Origin: an uncultured Oscillospiraceae bacterium
GTDB lineage: Bacteria; Bacillota; Clostridia; Oscillospirales; Ruminococcaceae
Length of the DNA: 21,806 nucleotides
Assembly (NCBI GenBank): GCA_900555435.1
Contig: USLH01000017.1
Span: 1-21,806, forward strand
Reading direction: 5' to 3'
Position numbers and translations under genes: made by a program. This document shows positions 7,662 through 15,237 of the stretch, one piece after another. Under the pieces are notes generated by a model. It saw nothing but the letters and a program-made list of their open reading frames with translations. It was not told the DNA's origin and made no database searches. Numbering within the stretch: position 1 is the first letter of the stretch; each line of letters begins with the position of its first letter.

Positions 7662-8252
7662 ATGAACCGCAATTCTGCAACGGAAAAACTGAACATCCTG
7701 GTGATCGCAGCGCTGCTTTGCGCCATCGGCATCTTAGTGCCCATTATTTCGCCGGTCAAGATCCGCCTGGAGCCTATGTCTTTTACCCTTGGCAGCCACA
7801 TCGCCGTGTTTATCGCCATGTTCGTTTCCCCTGTGGTGGCGGTTTGCGTGGAGCTTGGGACGACGTTAGGGTTCTTGCTGGCCGGCTTCTCGCCGGTGGT
7901 GGTGCTCCGGGCGCTGGCGCAGATCGTTTTTGTGGTGGTCGGCTCTGTCTGGCTGCAGAAAAAGCCGGAGACTTTGAACCACTGGGGCTCTATGAGCCTG
8001 TTCGTGCTGGTTACGGGACTGCTCCACGGCATTGCAGAAGCGCTGGTCTCCACCTGGTTCTATTTCGGAGGGAACATTGATCAGAGCAAGGGCTTTTTCA
8101 CCACCATCGTGCTGCTGGTAGGCGTGGGAACGCTGGTTCATCATACCATTGATTTCGTATTCTCCGTCCTTATCTGGAAGCCGGTGGAGAAGATCGTCCG
8201 GATCCCGGTCAGCGTCCGGCTGAACTGGAAAAAGAATTCCACTGCCGCATAA
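7662..8252 (+). CDS. niaX: Niacin ECF transporter substrate-binding subunit NiaX
   Basis: 196-residue integral membrane S-component of an energy-coupling factor (ECF) transporter, which captures niacin and works with the shared EcfA/A'/T energising module (not in this window). About six membrane helices are seen. The stretch around residues 20-75 (VPIISPVKIRLEP, FTLGSHIAVFIAMFVSP, LGTTLGFLLAGF) is characteristic of NiaX. The start at 7662 follows GGGAGG with a 7-bp gap; the frame is open further upstream but would run through the promoter and operator. It is expected to be repressed by NiaR when niacin is plentiful. The C-terminus is basic and cytosolic. Confidence 0.9.
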   Translation: MNRNSATEKLNILVIAALLCAIGILVPIISPVKIRLEPMSFTLGSHIAVFIAMFVSPVVAVCVELGTTLGFLLAGFSPVVVLRALAQIVFVVVGSVWLQKKPETLNHWGSMSLFVLVTGLLHGIAEALVSTWFYFGGNIDQSKGFFTTIVLLVGVGTLVHHTIDFVFSVLIWKPVEKIVRIPVSVRLNWKKNSTAA

Positions 8253-8269
8253 ATTCGGCTCCGTCTGCA

Positions 8270-8307
8270 CCCGCAGGCCTCTTTTTGGGAGAGGTCTGCG
8301 GGTTTTT
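8270..8307 (+). terminator. Intrinsic terminator of niaX
   Basis: A 13-bp stem CCCGCAGGCCTCT/AGAGGTCTGCGGG (8270-8282 with 8290-8302, one G-U pair) with a 7-nt loop is followed by TTTTTG. Confidence 0.92.
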
Positions 8308-8308
8308 G

Positions 8309-8337
8309 TTGTATCGGGAGGAAAGTCGTGCTATACT
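8309..8337 (+). promoter_or_regulatory. Promoter of deoD
   Basis: TTGTAT (8309-8314) and TATACT (8332-8337) are separated by 17 bp. The -35 begins in the T-tail of the niaX terminator, and the gene starts 30 bp after the -10. Confidence 0.7.
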
Positions 8338-8367
8338 GAAAAGAGAAGACGAAAAGGAGGCTTTTTT

Positions 8368-9081
8368 ATGTCTGTTCCCACCCCGCACATCGGTGCGTCT
8401 TTAGGGGAGATCGCACCCTTTGTCCTGATGCCCGGCGACCCCCTTCGAGCCAAATGGATCGCAGAAACCTATCTGGAAGACCCGGTCTGCTACAATCAGG
8501 TGAGAGGGATGCTCGGATATACCGGCACCTTCCGGGGGAAAAAGGTCTCTGTTCAGGGGAGTGGCATGGGGATGCCCTCCATGGGGATCTATTCCTATGA
8601 GCTGTTCCATTTTTACGGCGTGGAGACCATCGTCCGGGTGGGTTCCGCCGGAGCGCTGCAGGATGATCTGAACATCGGGGATCTGGTCGTTGCGGCGGGA
8701 TGCTCATCCTTCACCCGGTATCTGGATCAGTTCGGCACTCCCGGCGCCTTTGCCCCTTTAGGGAACTTTGAGCTGGCAGCAGCGGCGGTAAAAGCTGCCC
8801 GGGAGAAGGGATTTCGCTGTGTCGCCGGAAACGTCTTGTCCAGCGACACCTTCTACGACGATGATCCGGACTTTTTAAAGAAGTGGCAGCGGATGGGCGT
8901 CCTTGCCGTGGAGATGGAAACGGCCGCCCTTTACGCCAACGCCGCCCGGGCAGGGAAGCGGGCGCTGGGGATCTTTACCGTTTCCGACTGCCCCTTCAAG
9001 GGGCTTGCTACCACGGCGGAGCAACGCCAGACCGCCTTCACCAGCATGGTGGAGACGGCACTGGAGCTTTTGAACGGATAA
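8368..9081 (+). CDS. deoD: Purine-nucleoside phosphorylase, DeoD type
   Basis: 237-residue cytosolic enzyme splitting purine (deoxy)ribonucleosides with phosphate into base and (deoxy)ribose-1-phosphate; purine salvage. The hexameric bacterial type is recognised from TPHIGA (5-10), LMPGDPLRAKWIAE with phosphate-binding Arg27, VRGMLGYTGTFRGK, RVGSAGA with Arg90, VEMETAALY (Glu182/Glu184, ribose binding) and TVSD with Asp207, the residue that protonates the base. Length matches E. coli DeoD (239). After VSD it has CPFKGLATT in place of the E. coli HIRTHEQTT loop, a variation seen outside the Proteobacteria. A ribosome site AAAAGGAGG precedes it. The unknown membrane gene 19 bp downstream may be co-transcribed. 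Confidence 0.96.
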   Translation: MSVPTPHIGASLGEIAPFVLMPGDPLRAKWIAETYLEDPVCYNQVRGMLGYTGTFRGKKVSVQGSGMGMPSMGIYSYELFHFYGVETIVRVGSAGALQDDLNIGDLVVAAGCSSFTRYLDQFGTPGAFAPLGNFELAAAAVKAAREKGFRCVAGNVLSSDTFYDDDPDFLKKWQRMGVLAVEMETAALYANAARAGKRALGIFTVSDCPFKGLATTAEQRQTAFTSMVETALELLNG

Positions 9082-9100
9082 AAGACGAGGAGAGAGCAGG

Positions 9101-10105
9101 ATGTTTGAACAGGTACGGAAGCAGGCTGTCCGGGGCAGCGGGAAGCGCACCTTTCTGGCAGTGATGATCCTTCTGTTGGGGCTGACCCTGACTGTCTGGA
9201 CCTCCGTGACGGATCTGTTTCCGAAAAACGGCCCGTGGAGCCCCATGGATAACCCCGATGCCTACCGGATCGCAGAGGCGGCGGAGCAGAGCCGTTCCGT
9301 TTATATGGATTTGCGGCAGATGCCCCTTTACGGCACCGGTTTCGAGCTGGGGGAGGGGGCATTCGCTCGAGCGATCTGCCTGACCAGCCGGGACGGCTTG
9401 TGGTTTTCGGTGGTCACCGGGATCGAGGTTTACGACCAAATGGACGATTACGGCAGCGCCTACGGCTGCAGCGGTCGGTTCCGGGTAATGACCGATCGGA
9501 AAACCGCCGGGGAGATCGCCGATGCGCTCCGGGAGGAGTACGGGTTTGAGGAAGAGTTCCTGCCGCTGGTGCTGGAAGGAGTCTCTTCCCGAAGCCTGTG
9601 GATCGAAGACGGGGTGCTGCTTCTTCTGGGACTGATCGGGGAGCTTTGGGGGCTTCGGCTGCTTTTGGGGCGGACGGAGCTGCGGTTCTCGCCAGCGTGG
9701 CGGGGGCTGAAGCGGTACGGCGACCCGGAGCAGGCGGCGGCTTCCATTGAAGGGGAGCTTTCCGGCTGCCCCATCCCGGATCCCATGTTCACAGAAAACT
9801 GGATGATCCTTCGACGGTCGTGGAAGGGGACGGTGTTCCTGCCCTTCAGCGACGTGGTTTGGTGCCACAAGGCGCTAATCCCCGGAGCCAGCGCCCGACA
9901 TTCCTATAGCGTTATACTTTATCTGAAAAGCCGCCGCCGACCGGTGAAGTGGAAGGTGCCTTCCGAAGCCCATGCCGACGCCGTTTTGCAGCAGGCACAG
10001 GCGAAAAATCCACAGATGGACACCCGTTATAACCCCGTGTGGGAGCAGATCTGGAAGAAAAACCGTGGCTTCTTCCTCCAGTCTCCGCCTTGCTGTAAGA
10101 ATTGA
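9101..10105 (+). CDS. Uncharacterised two-TM membrane protein
   Basis: 334 residues; I cannot assign it firmly to a named family. A short basic N-terminus leads to a first membrane helix at about 17-36, an exposed region of about 130 residues (37-168), a second helix at about 169-189, and a cytosolic C-terminal domain (190-334). With an even number of helices and a basic start, the middle loop should be outside. The C-terminal part has a PH-like feel (ILRRSWKGTVFLPFSDVVWCHK, SYSVILYLKSRRRPVKW), but this is only an impression. The ribosome site is GAGGAGAG. It follows deoD by 19 bp and has a terminator right after it. Confidence 0.75.
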   Translation: MFEQVRKQAVRGSGKRTFLAVMILLLGLTLTVWTSVTDLFPKNGPWSPMDNPDAYRIAEAAEQSRSVYMDLRQMPLYGTGFELGEGAFARAICLTSRDGLWFSVVTGIEVYDQMDDYGSAYGCSGRFRVMTDRKTAGEIADALREEYGFEEEFLPLVLEGVSSRSLWIEDGVLLLLGLIGELWGLRLLLGRTELRFSPAWRGLKRYGDPEQAAASIEGELSGCPIPDPMFTENWMILRRSWKGTVFLPFSDVVWCHKALIPGASARHSYSVILYLKSRRRPVKWKVPSEAHADAVLQQAQAKNPQMDTRYNPVWEQIWKKNRGFFLQSPPCCKN

Positions 10106-10109
10106 ACCT

Positions 10110-10139
10110 GCCCCGACGCAGTCTTGCGTCGGGGCATTT
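10110..10139 (+). terminator. Intrinsic terminator after the deoD unit
   Basis: The 11-bp stem GCCCCGACGCA/TGCGTCGGGGC (10110-10120 with 10125-10135) has a 4-nt loop and is followed by ATTTC. It begins 5 bp after the stop codon. The T-tail is short but the stem is perfect. Confidence 0.82.
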
Positions 10140-10209
10140 CGCTGCTTCTTTTGGAGTTTGGAAAATATTCGGAAAACTTTGCAGATTCTTGAAAGATTTT
10201 ACCTGGCTA

Positions 10210-10238
10210 TTGACAGGGGAAAATCTTTATGCTATTTT
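10210..10238 (+). promoter_or_regulatory. Promoter of the catabolic operon
   Basis: TTGACA (10210-10215) and TATTTT (10233-10238) have a 17-bp spacer and lie 55 bp upstream of the dehydrogenase start. The palindrome at 10240-10257 follows at once. Confidence 0.8.
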
Positions 10239-10239
10239 A

Positions 10240-10257
10240 TAACTAACGAGTTACTTA
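10240..10257 (+). promoter_or_regulatory. Candidate operator for the operon-encoded TetR regulator
   Basis: The 18-bp inverted repeat TAACTAAC-GA-GTTACTTA has 7 of 8 positions matching between half-sites. It sits one base after the -10 box and covers the +1. Size, spacing and place fit a TetR-family operator, and the operon encodes a TetR protein as its third gene. Binding is inferred, not shown. Confidence 0.65.
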
Positions 10258-10293
10258 CAATTGGATCGGCAGCAAATAGAAGGAGGAACGGTT

Positions 10294-11295
10294 ATGGAAA
10301 AACTTCTGGTCACCATCCCGAAAGGGCACATCCGGGACACTTTTCTCCCGCCGGACACCGCCGCCCGTCTGGAAACGCTGGGCGAGGTGATCTGGAATGA
10401 TTCGGAGCGGCAGCTGACGGAAAAGGAATTGGAAGAAAAGATTCCTGGCGTTACCGTGCTGGTCACCGGCTGGGGCACGCCGGGGCTCAGCGAGGCGGTT
10501 CTTCAAAAGGCAGACGCTTTGAAGATCGTCGCCCACACCGGCGGGACGGTGGCAAAGCTGACGCCTTTTTCCGTGTTTGAACGGGGGATCCGGGTCCTGA
10601 GCGGCAACGATATCTATGCCGAATCGGTAGCGGAAAGTGTGATTGCCTATGCGCTTACCGCCCTCCGGGATATTCCGAAGTATCAGAATCAGCTCCTGAA
10701 GGACGGATGGAGCCATCCGGATTGGTATAACGAAGGCCTGCTGGATCAGCCGGTAGGCTTGGTGGGCTTCGGGGCGGTGGCACGGCATACGGTAAAGCTC
10801 CTAAAGCCCTTCCGAAACCCCATCAAGGTCTGGGCGGATTTTCTCACCCCGGCGGACGAGGAAGCGTGGGGGATCAAAAAGGTCACGGCGGAGGAAGTCT
10901 TCTCCACCAGTAAGATCGTTTCCATCCACACCTCCCTGACTGACGAAACCTTCCACAGCATCAACAGCAGATTGTTGAAGCTGCTCCCCGACGGAGCTCT
11001 TTTTTTAAACACCGCCCGGGGGAGCATCGTGGACGAAAAGGCGCTGGCGGAAGAGCTGAAGACCGGCCGGATCAAGGCGGTGCTGGACGTGTACGAAACC
11101 GAGCCTCTTCCTATGGACAGCCCCCTGCGAGAGCTTCCGAACGTGACGCTGATCCCCCATATGGGCGGTCCCACCATCGACCGGCGGAAAGCGGTAAGCG
11201 ACTGCCTGATCGATGAGATCCGCCGGATCTCAGAGGGGAAAGAGCCGCTGCGGCTGGAAATTTCCAAAGAAGCGGCTGCCCGCATGACCCGCTGA
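10294..11295 (+). CDS. D-isomer-specific 2-hydroxyacid dehydrogenase
   Basis: 333-residue NAD-dependent oxidoreductase that interconverts a 2-keto acid and its D-2-hydroxy acid; substrate unknown. The Rossmann glycine motif is G158-F-G-A-V-A-R (preceded by VGLV). The catalytic triad residues are present: Arg242 in NTARGSIVDE, the Glu of VYETEP (268/270) and His289 in IPHMGG. The start at 10294 has AAGGAGGAA at good spacing; an in-frame TTG at 10261 has none. It is the first gene of a five-gene operon, 15 bp before the M20 gene. The context (amidohydrolase, aldolase) suggests it acts on an intermediate in breakdown of a carbohydrate or amino-acid derivative. Confidence 0.92.
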   Translation: MEKLLVTIPKGHIRDTFLPPDTAARLETLGEVIWNDSERQLTEKELEEKIPGVTVLVTGWGTPGLSEAVLQKADALKIVAHTGGTVAKLTPFSVFERGIRVLSGNDIYAESVAESVIAYALTALRDIPKYQNQLLKDGWSHPDWYNEGLLDQPVGLVGFGAVARHTVKLLKPFRNPIKVWADFLTPADEEAWGIKKVTAEEVFSTSKIVSIHTSLTDETFHSINSRLLKLLPDGALFLNTARGSIVDEKALAEELKTGRIKAVLDVYETEPLPMDSPLRELPNVTLIPHMGGPTIDRRKAVSDCLIDEIRRISEGKEPLRLEISKEAAARMTR

Positions 11296-11310
11296 AAGGA
11301 GCAATTTTCC

Positions 11311-12447
11311 ATGGATACGCTTGCTTATATGATCGAAATGCGGCGGCATCTGCACCGGATGCCGGAGCTGTCCCTTCAGGAGAAGGAGACCGCCGTCTTT
11401 ATCCGGGAGCAGCTGAAGGCGCTGGGCTATGAGCCGGTGGCCATCGCCGATACCGGCACTTACACCGATTTTATCGTGGATCCGGAAAAACCGTGGCTCT
11501 TATTTCGGGCGGACATCGACGCTTTGCCGGTGACGGAGGAAACGGGGCTCCCCTTTGCTTCGGAGCATCTGGGGAAGATGCACGCCTGCGGTCACGATGG
11601 CCACACCTCCATGCTGCTGGGAGCAGCGAGGGCGTTCAAGCTGGGAGAGCTGAAAAGTGCGTATAACCTCCGCTTCGCCTTCCAGCCTGCCGAGGAGATG
11701 TACGGCGGCGCTGCCCGGATGATCGCCGCCGGGGTTTTACCGGAGCATCTGGCAGGGGCCTTCGGCTTCCACCTGTGGCCTCAGGTGCCTTATGGGAAAT
11801 TCGGCTGGCGGAAAGGGACGCTGATGGCGTCCAACGACCGCTTCACCATCACCATTACCGGAAAGGGCGCCCATGCCGCCATGCAGAATGTGGGCAAAAA
11901 CGCCCTGCAGGCCGGAGCCATGTTGGCGCTGGAGCTGCCCCGCCTTTCCTCCCGGATCTTATCTCCCAGTCGGGCAGCTTTGATCTTCGTAGGAACGATG
12001 AACGCCGGGTCCGGCTACAACATTGTGGCCGACCGCTGTACCATGGAGGGTACCTGCCGGGCGCTGACCCCGGAGGATCGGGATGCCATCGAAGCAGGCA
12101 TCAAGGAGCTGGCTTCCGGGATCGCCGCCCTTTACGGCGTTCAGATCGAAGTGGAATATGTGCGGCAGTACCCGCCGCTGCTGACTCACGAAAGCGCTGC
12201 CGATGAGATCCGGAAAATCTTCCCGGAGAACCTGTTGTGGGAGGCACCGGAGCCCTTTATGACGGCGGAGGACTTTGCTTACTTCACCGAAAAGGTAAAC
12301 GGCGGAATGCTCCTGCTGGGCACGGGGCGGGAGGACTACCCGAACCCCCTCCACAGCAGCCGCTTTACCTTTGACGAGAACCTGATGGCACTGGGCGTGA
12401 AGGCTTACGGAATCCTCGCTAACGGTCAGTGGGGAGACGCCCGATGA
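11311..12447 (+). CDS. M20-family amidohydrolase (aminoacylase/deacetylase-like)
   Basis: 378-residue cytosolic metallohydrolase of the M20D peptidase/amidohydrolase group (amidohydrolase, hippurate hydrolase and N-acetyl-diaminopimelate deacetylase relatives), which cleaves N-acyl amide bonds. Dimetal ligands can be placed: Cys93 and His95 in MHACGHDGH, Glu128/Glu129 in QPAEE, His154 in FGFHLWP, and the C-terminal His of NPLHSSRF. The dimerisation (lid) domain spans about 170-290 with TGKGAHAA. A ribosome site AAAGGAG precedes 11311. The final TGA overlaps the next ATG (ATGA at 12444-12447), so translation is coupled to the TetR gene. In this operon it may remove an acyl group from the starting compound (inference). 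Confidence 0.93.
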   Translation: MDTLAYMIEMRRHLHRMPELSLQEKETAVFIREQLKALGYEPVAIADTGTYTDFIVDPEKPWLLFRADIDALPVTEETGLPFASEHLGKMHACGHDGHTSMLLGAARAFKLGELKSAYNLRFAFQPAEEMYGGAARMIAAGVLPEHLAGAFGFHLWPQVPYGKFGWRKGTLMASNDRFTITITGKGAHAAMQNVGKNALQAGAMLALELPRLSSRILSPSRAALIFVGTMNAGSGYNIVADRCTMEGTCRALTPEDRDAIEAGIKELASGIAALYGVQIEVEYVRQYPPLLTHESAADEIRKIFPENLLWEAPEPFMTAEDFAYFTEKVNGGMLLLGTGREDYPNPLHSSRFTFDENLMALGVKAYGILANGQWGDAR

Positions 12448-13100
12448 CGGCCCGGCGGGAACGGAACTCCGAACGCTCCCGGCAGGATATCCTGCAGGCG
12501 GCGGAGCGGCAGTTTGCCGAAAAAGGGTTCTACGGCGCCCGGGTGGACGAGATCGCCGCCGCCGCCGCCATCAACAAGCGGATGATCTATGAATATTTCG
12601 GCAGCAAGGAGCTGCTTTATAAGCAGGTGCTGTTTCAGGTCTACCGGCGGCTGGAGACGGCGGAGCGGAACCTCATTGAGCACCAGCTTTCCGGCATCAC
12701 TTTGATCCGCAGCCTGATTTCCATGTATTTCGACTTTCTGCGGGATAACGACACCTTCGTCAGCATCCTGATGTGGGAAAACTTAAATCGGGGACAGTGC
12801 CTTCGGGAAATGCCGGAGGACAGCTTTCAGCGCCCCACCCTCCATTTTTTCATGAAGGAGATCCAGCGGGGCAAGGAGGAAGGTATCTTCCGGGAGGATT
12901 TCGATACGGAGCAGCTGGTGGTTTCCCTGATCACCGTTTGCTTTGCGAATTTCTCAAACCGCTACACCCTGTCGGAGCTGTTCGGGCTTCCCTTAGATCA
13001 ACCTGCCATGATGGAAAAGCGCAAGGCGCACACCATCGACCTGATCCTCACCTATATTTGCCCGGAAGGGCGTAACTACCGAAAGGAGCATTTTGAATGA
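12444..13100 (+). CDS. TetR/AcrR-family transcriptional regulator
   Basis: 218-residue regulator. Residues 12-60 form the TetR helix-turn-helix domain (RQDILQAAERQFAEKGFYGARVDEIA, then INKRMIYEYFGSKELLY); the rest is an all-helical ligand-binding and dimerisation domain. The ATG at 12444 follows GGGGAG and overlaps the preceding stop; an in-frame GTG at 12429 would remove that ribosome site. It also overlaps the following gene by ATGA at 13097. A local regulator embedded in the operon probably controls it, with the palindrome at 10240-10257 as the best candidate site. The effector would be the pathway substrate or an intermediate (inference). Confidence 0.93.
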   Translation: MTARRERNSERSRQDILQAAERQFAEKGFYGARVDEIAAAAAINKRMIYEYFGSKELLYKQVLFQVYRRLETAERNLIEHQLSGITLIRSLISMYFDFLRDNDTFVSILMWENLNRGQCLREMPEDSFQRPTLHFFMKEIQRGKEEGIFREDFDTEQLVVSLITVCFANFSNRYTLSELFGLPLDQPAMMEKRKAHTIDLILTYICPEGRNYRKEHFE

Positions 13101-14116
13101 ACTGGACCGAAGAACGCTTAGACCAACTGCTGACTACTCCCTCTGCCGGAATGATTGAGGACATCGCTAAGATCAAGGGCGATATCATGATCCTGGGCGC
13201 CGGAGGGAAAATGGGTCCCACCCTTGCAACGCTGGCCAAAAACGCAGTGAAGGCCGCCGGCATCGAAAAACGGATCATCGCCGTTTCCCGTTTCTCCGAC
13301 CCCTTTGCCGTAAAGCTCCTCCACAGCAATGACGTGGAGACCATCAGCGTCGACCTTCTCGCTGAGGGCGCCATGGAGAAGCTCCCCGACGTGGAGAACA
13401 TCATCTATATGGCCGGTCGGAAATTCGGCACTGGCGATGATGCAAGCCCCACCTGGGCCATGAACACCTCTTTGCCCACTCTGGTCACCCGGCGGTTCAA
13501 GGGCGCCAACTTCGTTGTCTTCTCCACCGGCAATGTGTACCCCATGACCTCCATTTCCTCCGGCGGCTGCACCGAGGATGTAGCTCCTTCTCCCATCGGC
13601 GAGTACGCCATGAGCTCTCTCGGCAGGGAGCGGGTCTTTGAATACGGCGTCCGGGAATACGGCAGCAAGGCGTTGATCTACCGCCTGAACTATGCCGTCG
13701 ATCTGCGGTACGGCGTGCTTTACGATCTGGCGGCTCAGATCCTGCGGGGCGACGCCATCAACCTGTCCACTCCTTCCTTCAACTGCGTCTGGCAGGGCTA
13801 CGCCAACGAAGTGGCCATCCGTGCTCTGCTCTGCGCCGGTTCCCCTGTGGCGCATTTAAACGTCACCGGCCCCGAGACCGTTTCCGTCCGGTATGCGGCG
13901 GAGATGCTGGGCAAATACTTAGGGAAGTCCCCTGTTTTCACCGGGGCCGAAAGCGACATGGCGTTTTTAAACAACGCCTCCCGCTGTATGGAGCGGTTCG
14001 GCTATCCGACGGTCGGCTTGAACGAGTTGATCCGCTGTCAGGCCGAGTGGCTGCTGTCCGGCGGCCGGATCCTCAACAAGCCCACCCACTTTGAAGAGCG
14101 GGCCGGAAAATTCTGA
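13097..14116 (+). CDS. NAD(P)-binding extended SDR (epimerase/dehydratase-like) with altered catalytic Lys
   Basis: 339-residue protein of the NAD-dependent epimerase/dehydratase type. The cofactor motif is G34-A-G-G-K-M-G40 after a hydrophobic strand (IMIL). The serine-strand equivalent is FSTGNVYPM (142-150). The catalytic YxxxK is changed: Tyr170 is present (GEYAMSSLGRE), but position +4 is Ser174, where the family has Lys. The enzyme may therefore work by another mechanism, use a nearby basic residue, or have lost activity. No sugar-nucleotide specificity can be read. The start overlaps the tetR stop (ATGA) and has AAAGGAG upstream. It is followed 20 bp later by the DHDPS-like gene, a pairing that argues for sequential steps. 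Confidence 0.85.
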   Translation: MNWTEERLDQLLTTPSAGMIEDIAKIKGDIMILGAGGKMGPTLATLAKNAVKAAGIEKRIIAVSRFSDPFAVKLLHSNDVETISVDLLAEGAMEKLPDVENIIYMAGRKFGTGDDASPTWAMNTSLPTLVTRRFKGANFVVFSTGNVYPMTSISSGGCTEDVAPSPIGEYAMSSLGRERVFEYGVREYGSKALIYRLNYAVDLRYGVLYDLAAQILRGDAINLSTPSFNCVWQGYANEVAIRALLCAGSPVAHLNVTGPETVSVRYAAEMLGKYLGKSPVFTGAESDMAFLNNASRCMERFGYPTVGLNELIRCQAEWLLSGGRILNKPTHFEERAGKF

Positions 14117-14135
14117 TTGAAGGGAAGGTTTTATC

Positions 14136-15191
14136 ATGAGAAAAGAAGCGGAAGCCCTGCTGTATGCAGGCACGGTGATCCCGGCGACTCCTCTTTGCCT
14201 GGATGCTGACCGGAAATTCAACGAAAAAGCCCAGCGCCGTCTGATCCGTTACTACTTAAACGCCGGCGTCGGCGGCCTGGCGGTAGCCGTCCATACCACC
14301 CAGTTCGAGATCCGGGATCCGGAAGTGAACCTGTTAAAGCCGGTGCTGCGGATTGCAAAGGAAGAAGCCTCTGCCTTTGAAGCAAAGACCGGAAAGACTG
14401 TCCTTCTGGTCGCCGGCGTCTGCGGCCCCATCGAACAGGCGGTGAAGGAAGCGGAGCTTGCTTCCTCCATGGGTTACGATGCAGCCCTTCTGAGCCCCGG
14501 CGGGCTGGGAGCTTATGATGAGGATTATCTGGTGGAGCGCACGGCGGCGGTGGCGAAGGTGCTGCCGGTCATCGGCTTCTACCTTCAGCCTTCCGTAGGC
14601 GGACGGGTGTTCACCTACAATTACTGGGAGCGGGTCTGCGCCACCGAGAACGTGGTCGCCGTCAAGACTGCCGGCTTCGACCGGTATCTGACGCTGGACG
14701 TGGTCCGTGCCGCCACCTTCTCTCCCCGGAAGGACAAGATTGCCCTGTATACCGGCAACGACGACAACATCATCAACGATCTCATCACCCCCTTCTCCTT
14801 TGAAAAAGACGGGAAGACCTATAAAAACCACTTCGTCGGCGGACTTCTGGGTCACTGGGCCTGCTGGACCGGCACGGTGGTGAAGCTCTTTGCCGAACTG
14901 AAAGAAGCGGTCAAGAGCGACAAGCTGGACGCCAGGTGGCTGACCCTGGCGGCTCAGGTCACCGACGCCAACAGCGCTTTCTTCGATACGGCCCATGACT
15001 TCAAGGGCTGCATCGCCGGCGTCCATGAGGTCCTGCGGCGGCAGGGCCTCATGGAGGGCATCTGGTGCCTGAACCCCAAGGAGACTCTCTCTCCCGGACA
15101 GAGCGAGGAGATTGACCGGGTCTGGAAGATGTACCCCCATTTGAACGACGACGCCTTCGTCAAGGAATTTTTAGCAGCGGAAGCAAAATAA
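14136..15191 (+). CDS. DHDPS/N-acetylneuraminate lyase superfamily aldolase of unknown substrate
   Basis: 351-residue class I aldolase-like TIM barrel. The Schiff-base lysine is Lys177 in VVAVKTAGFDRY. The substrate carboxylate loop, GTTGE in DapA, is HTTQFE here (53-58). The TPYY segment carrying the catalytic Tyr of DapA reads SPGG here (120-123), so that Tyr is lost, while Tyr149 in GFYLQP may serve. The length (about 50 more than DapA) is due to a longer C-terminus. It is not lysine-pathway DapA: the sequence diverges at the key sites and it lies in a catabolic operon. It probably cleaves or forms a 2-keto acid C-C bond. The ribosome site is GAAGGGAAGG. Last gene of the operon. Confidence 0.88.
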   Translation: MRKEAEALLYAGTVIPATPLCLDADRKFNEKAQRRLIRYYLNAGVGGLAVAVHTTQFEIRDPEVNLLKPVLRIAKEEASAFEAKTGKTVLLVAGVCGPIEQAVKEAELASSMGYDAALLSPGGLGAYDEDYLVERTAAVAKVLPVIGFYLQPSVGGRVFTYNYWERVCATENVVAVKTAGFDRYLTLDVVRAATFSPRKDKIALYTGNDDNIINDLITPFSFEKDGKTYKNHFVGGLLGHWACWTGTVVKLFAELKEAVKSDKLDARWLTLAAQVTDANSAFFDTAHDFKGCIAGVHEVLRRQGLMEGIWCLNPKETLSPGQSEEIDRVWKMYPHLNDDAFVKEFLAAEAK

Positions 15192-15192
15192 G

Positions 15193-15236
15193 AAAAACCG
15201 GCGCATCGGGAAAAATCCCCGGTGCGCCGGTTTTTT
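15193..15236. terminator. Bidirectional terminator between converging operons
   Basis: A long hairpin, AAAACCGGCGCA paired with TGCGCCGGTTTT and extended inward by CGGG/CCCG, is flanked by A residues on the left and TTTTTT on the right. It therefore reads as an intrinsic terminator on both strands: for the plus operon ending at 15191 and the minus operon ending at 15238. Confidence 0.9.
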
Positions 15237-15237
15237 A

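Noticed and set aside
10194..10203. GATTTTACCT shared with the glgB leader (GATTTTACCTT)
   Set aside because: Only one half of the glgB palindrome is present at this site, so it is probably chance.
14136..15191. Lysine-biosynthesis dapA
   Set aside because: Key DapA motifs (GTTGE, TPYY) are absent, the protein is longer, and no lysine or cell-wall gene is adjacent.
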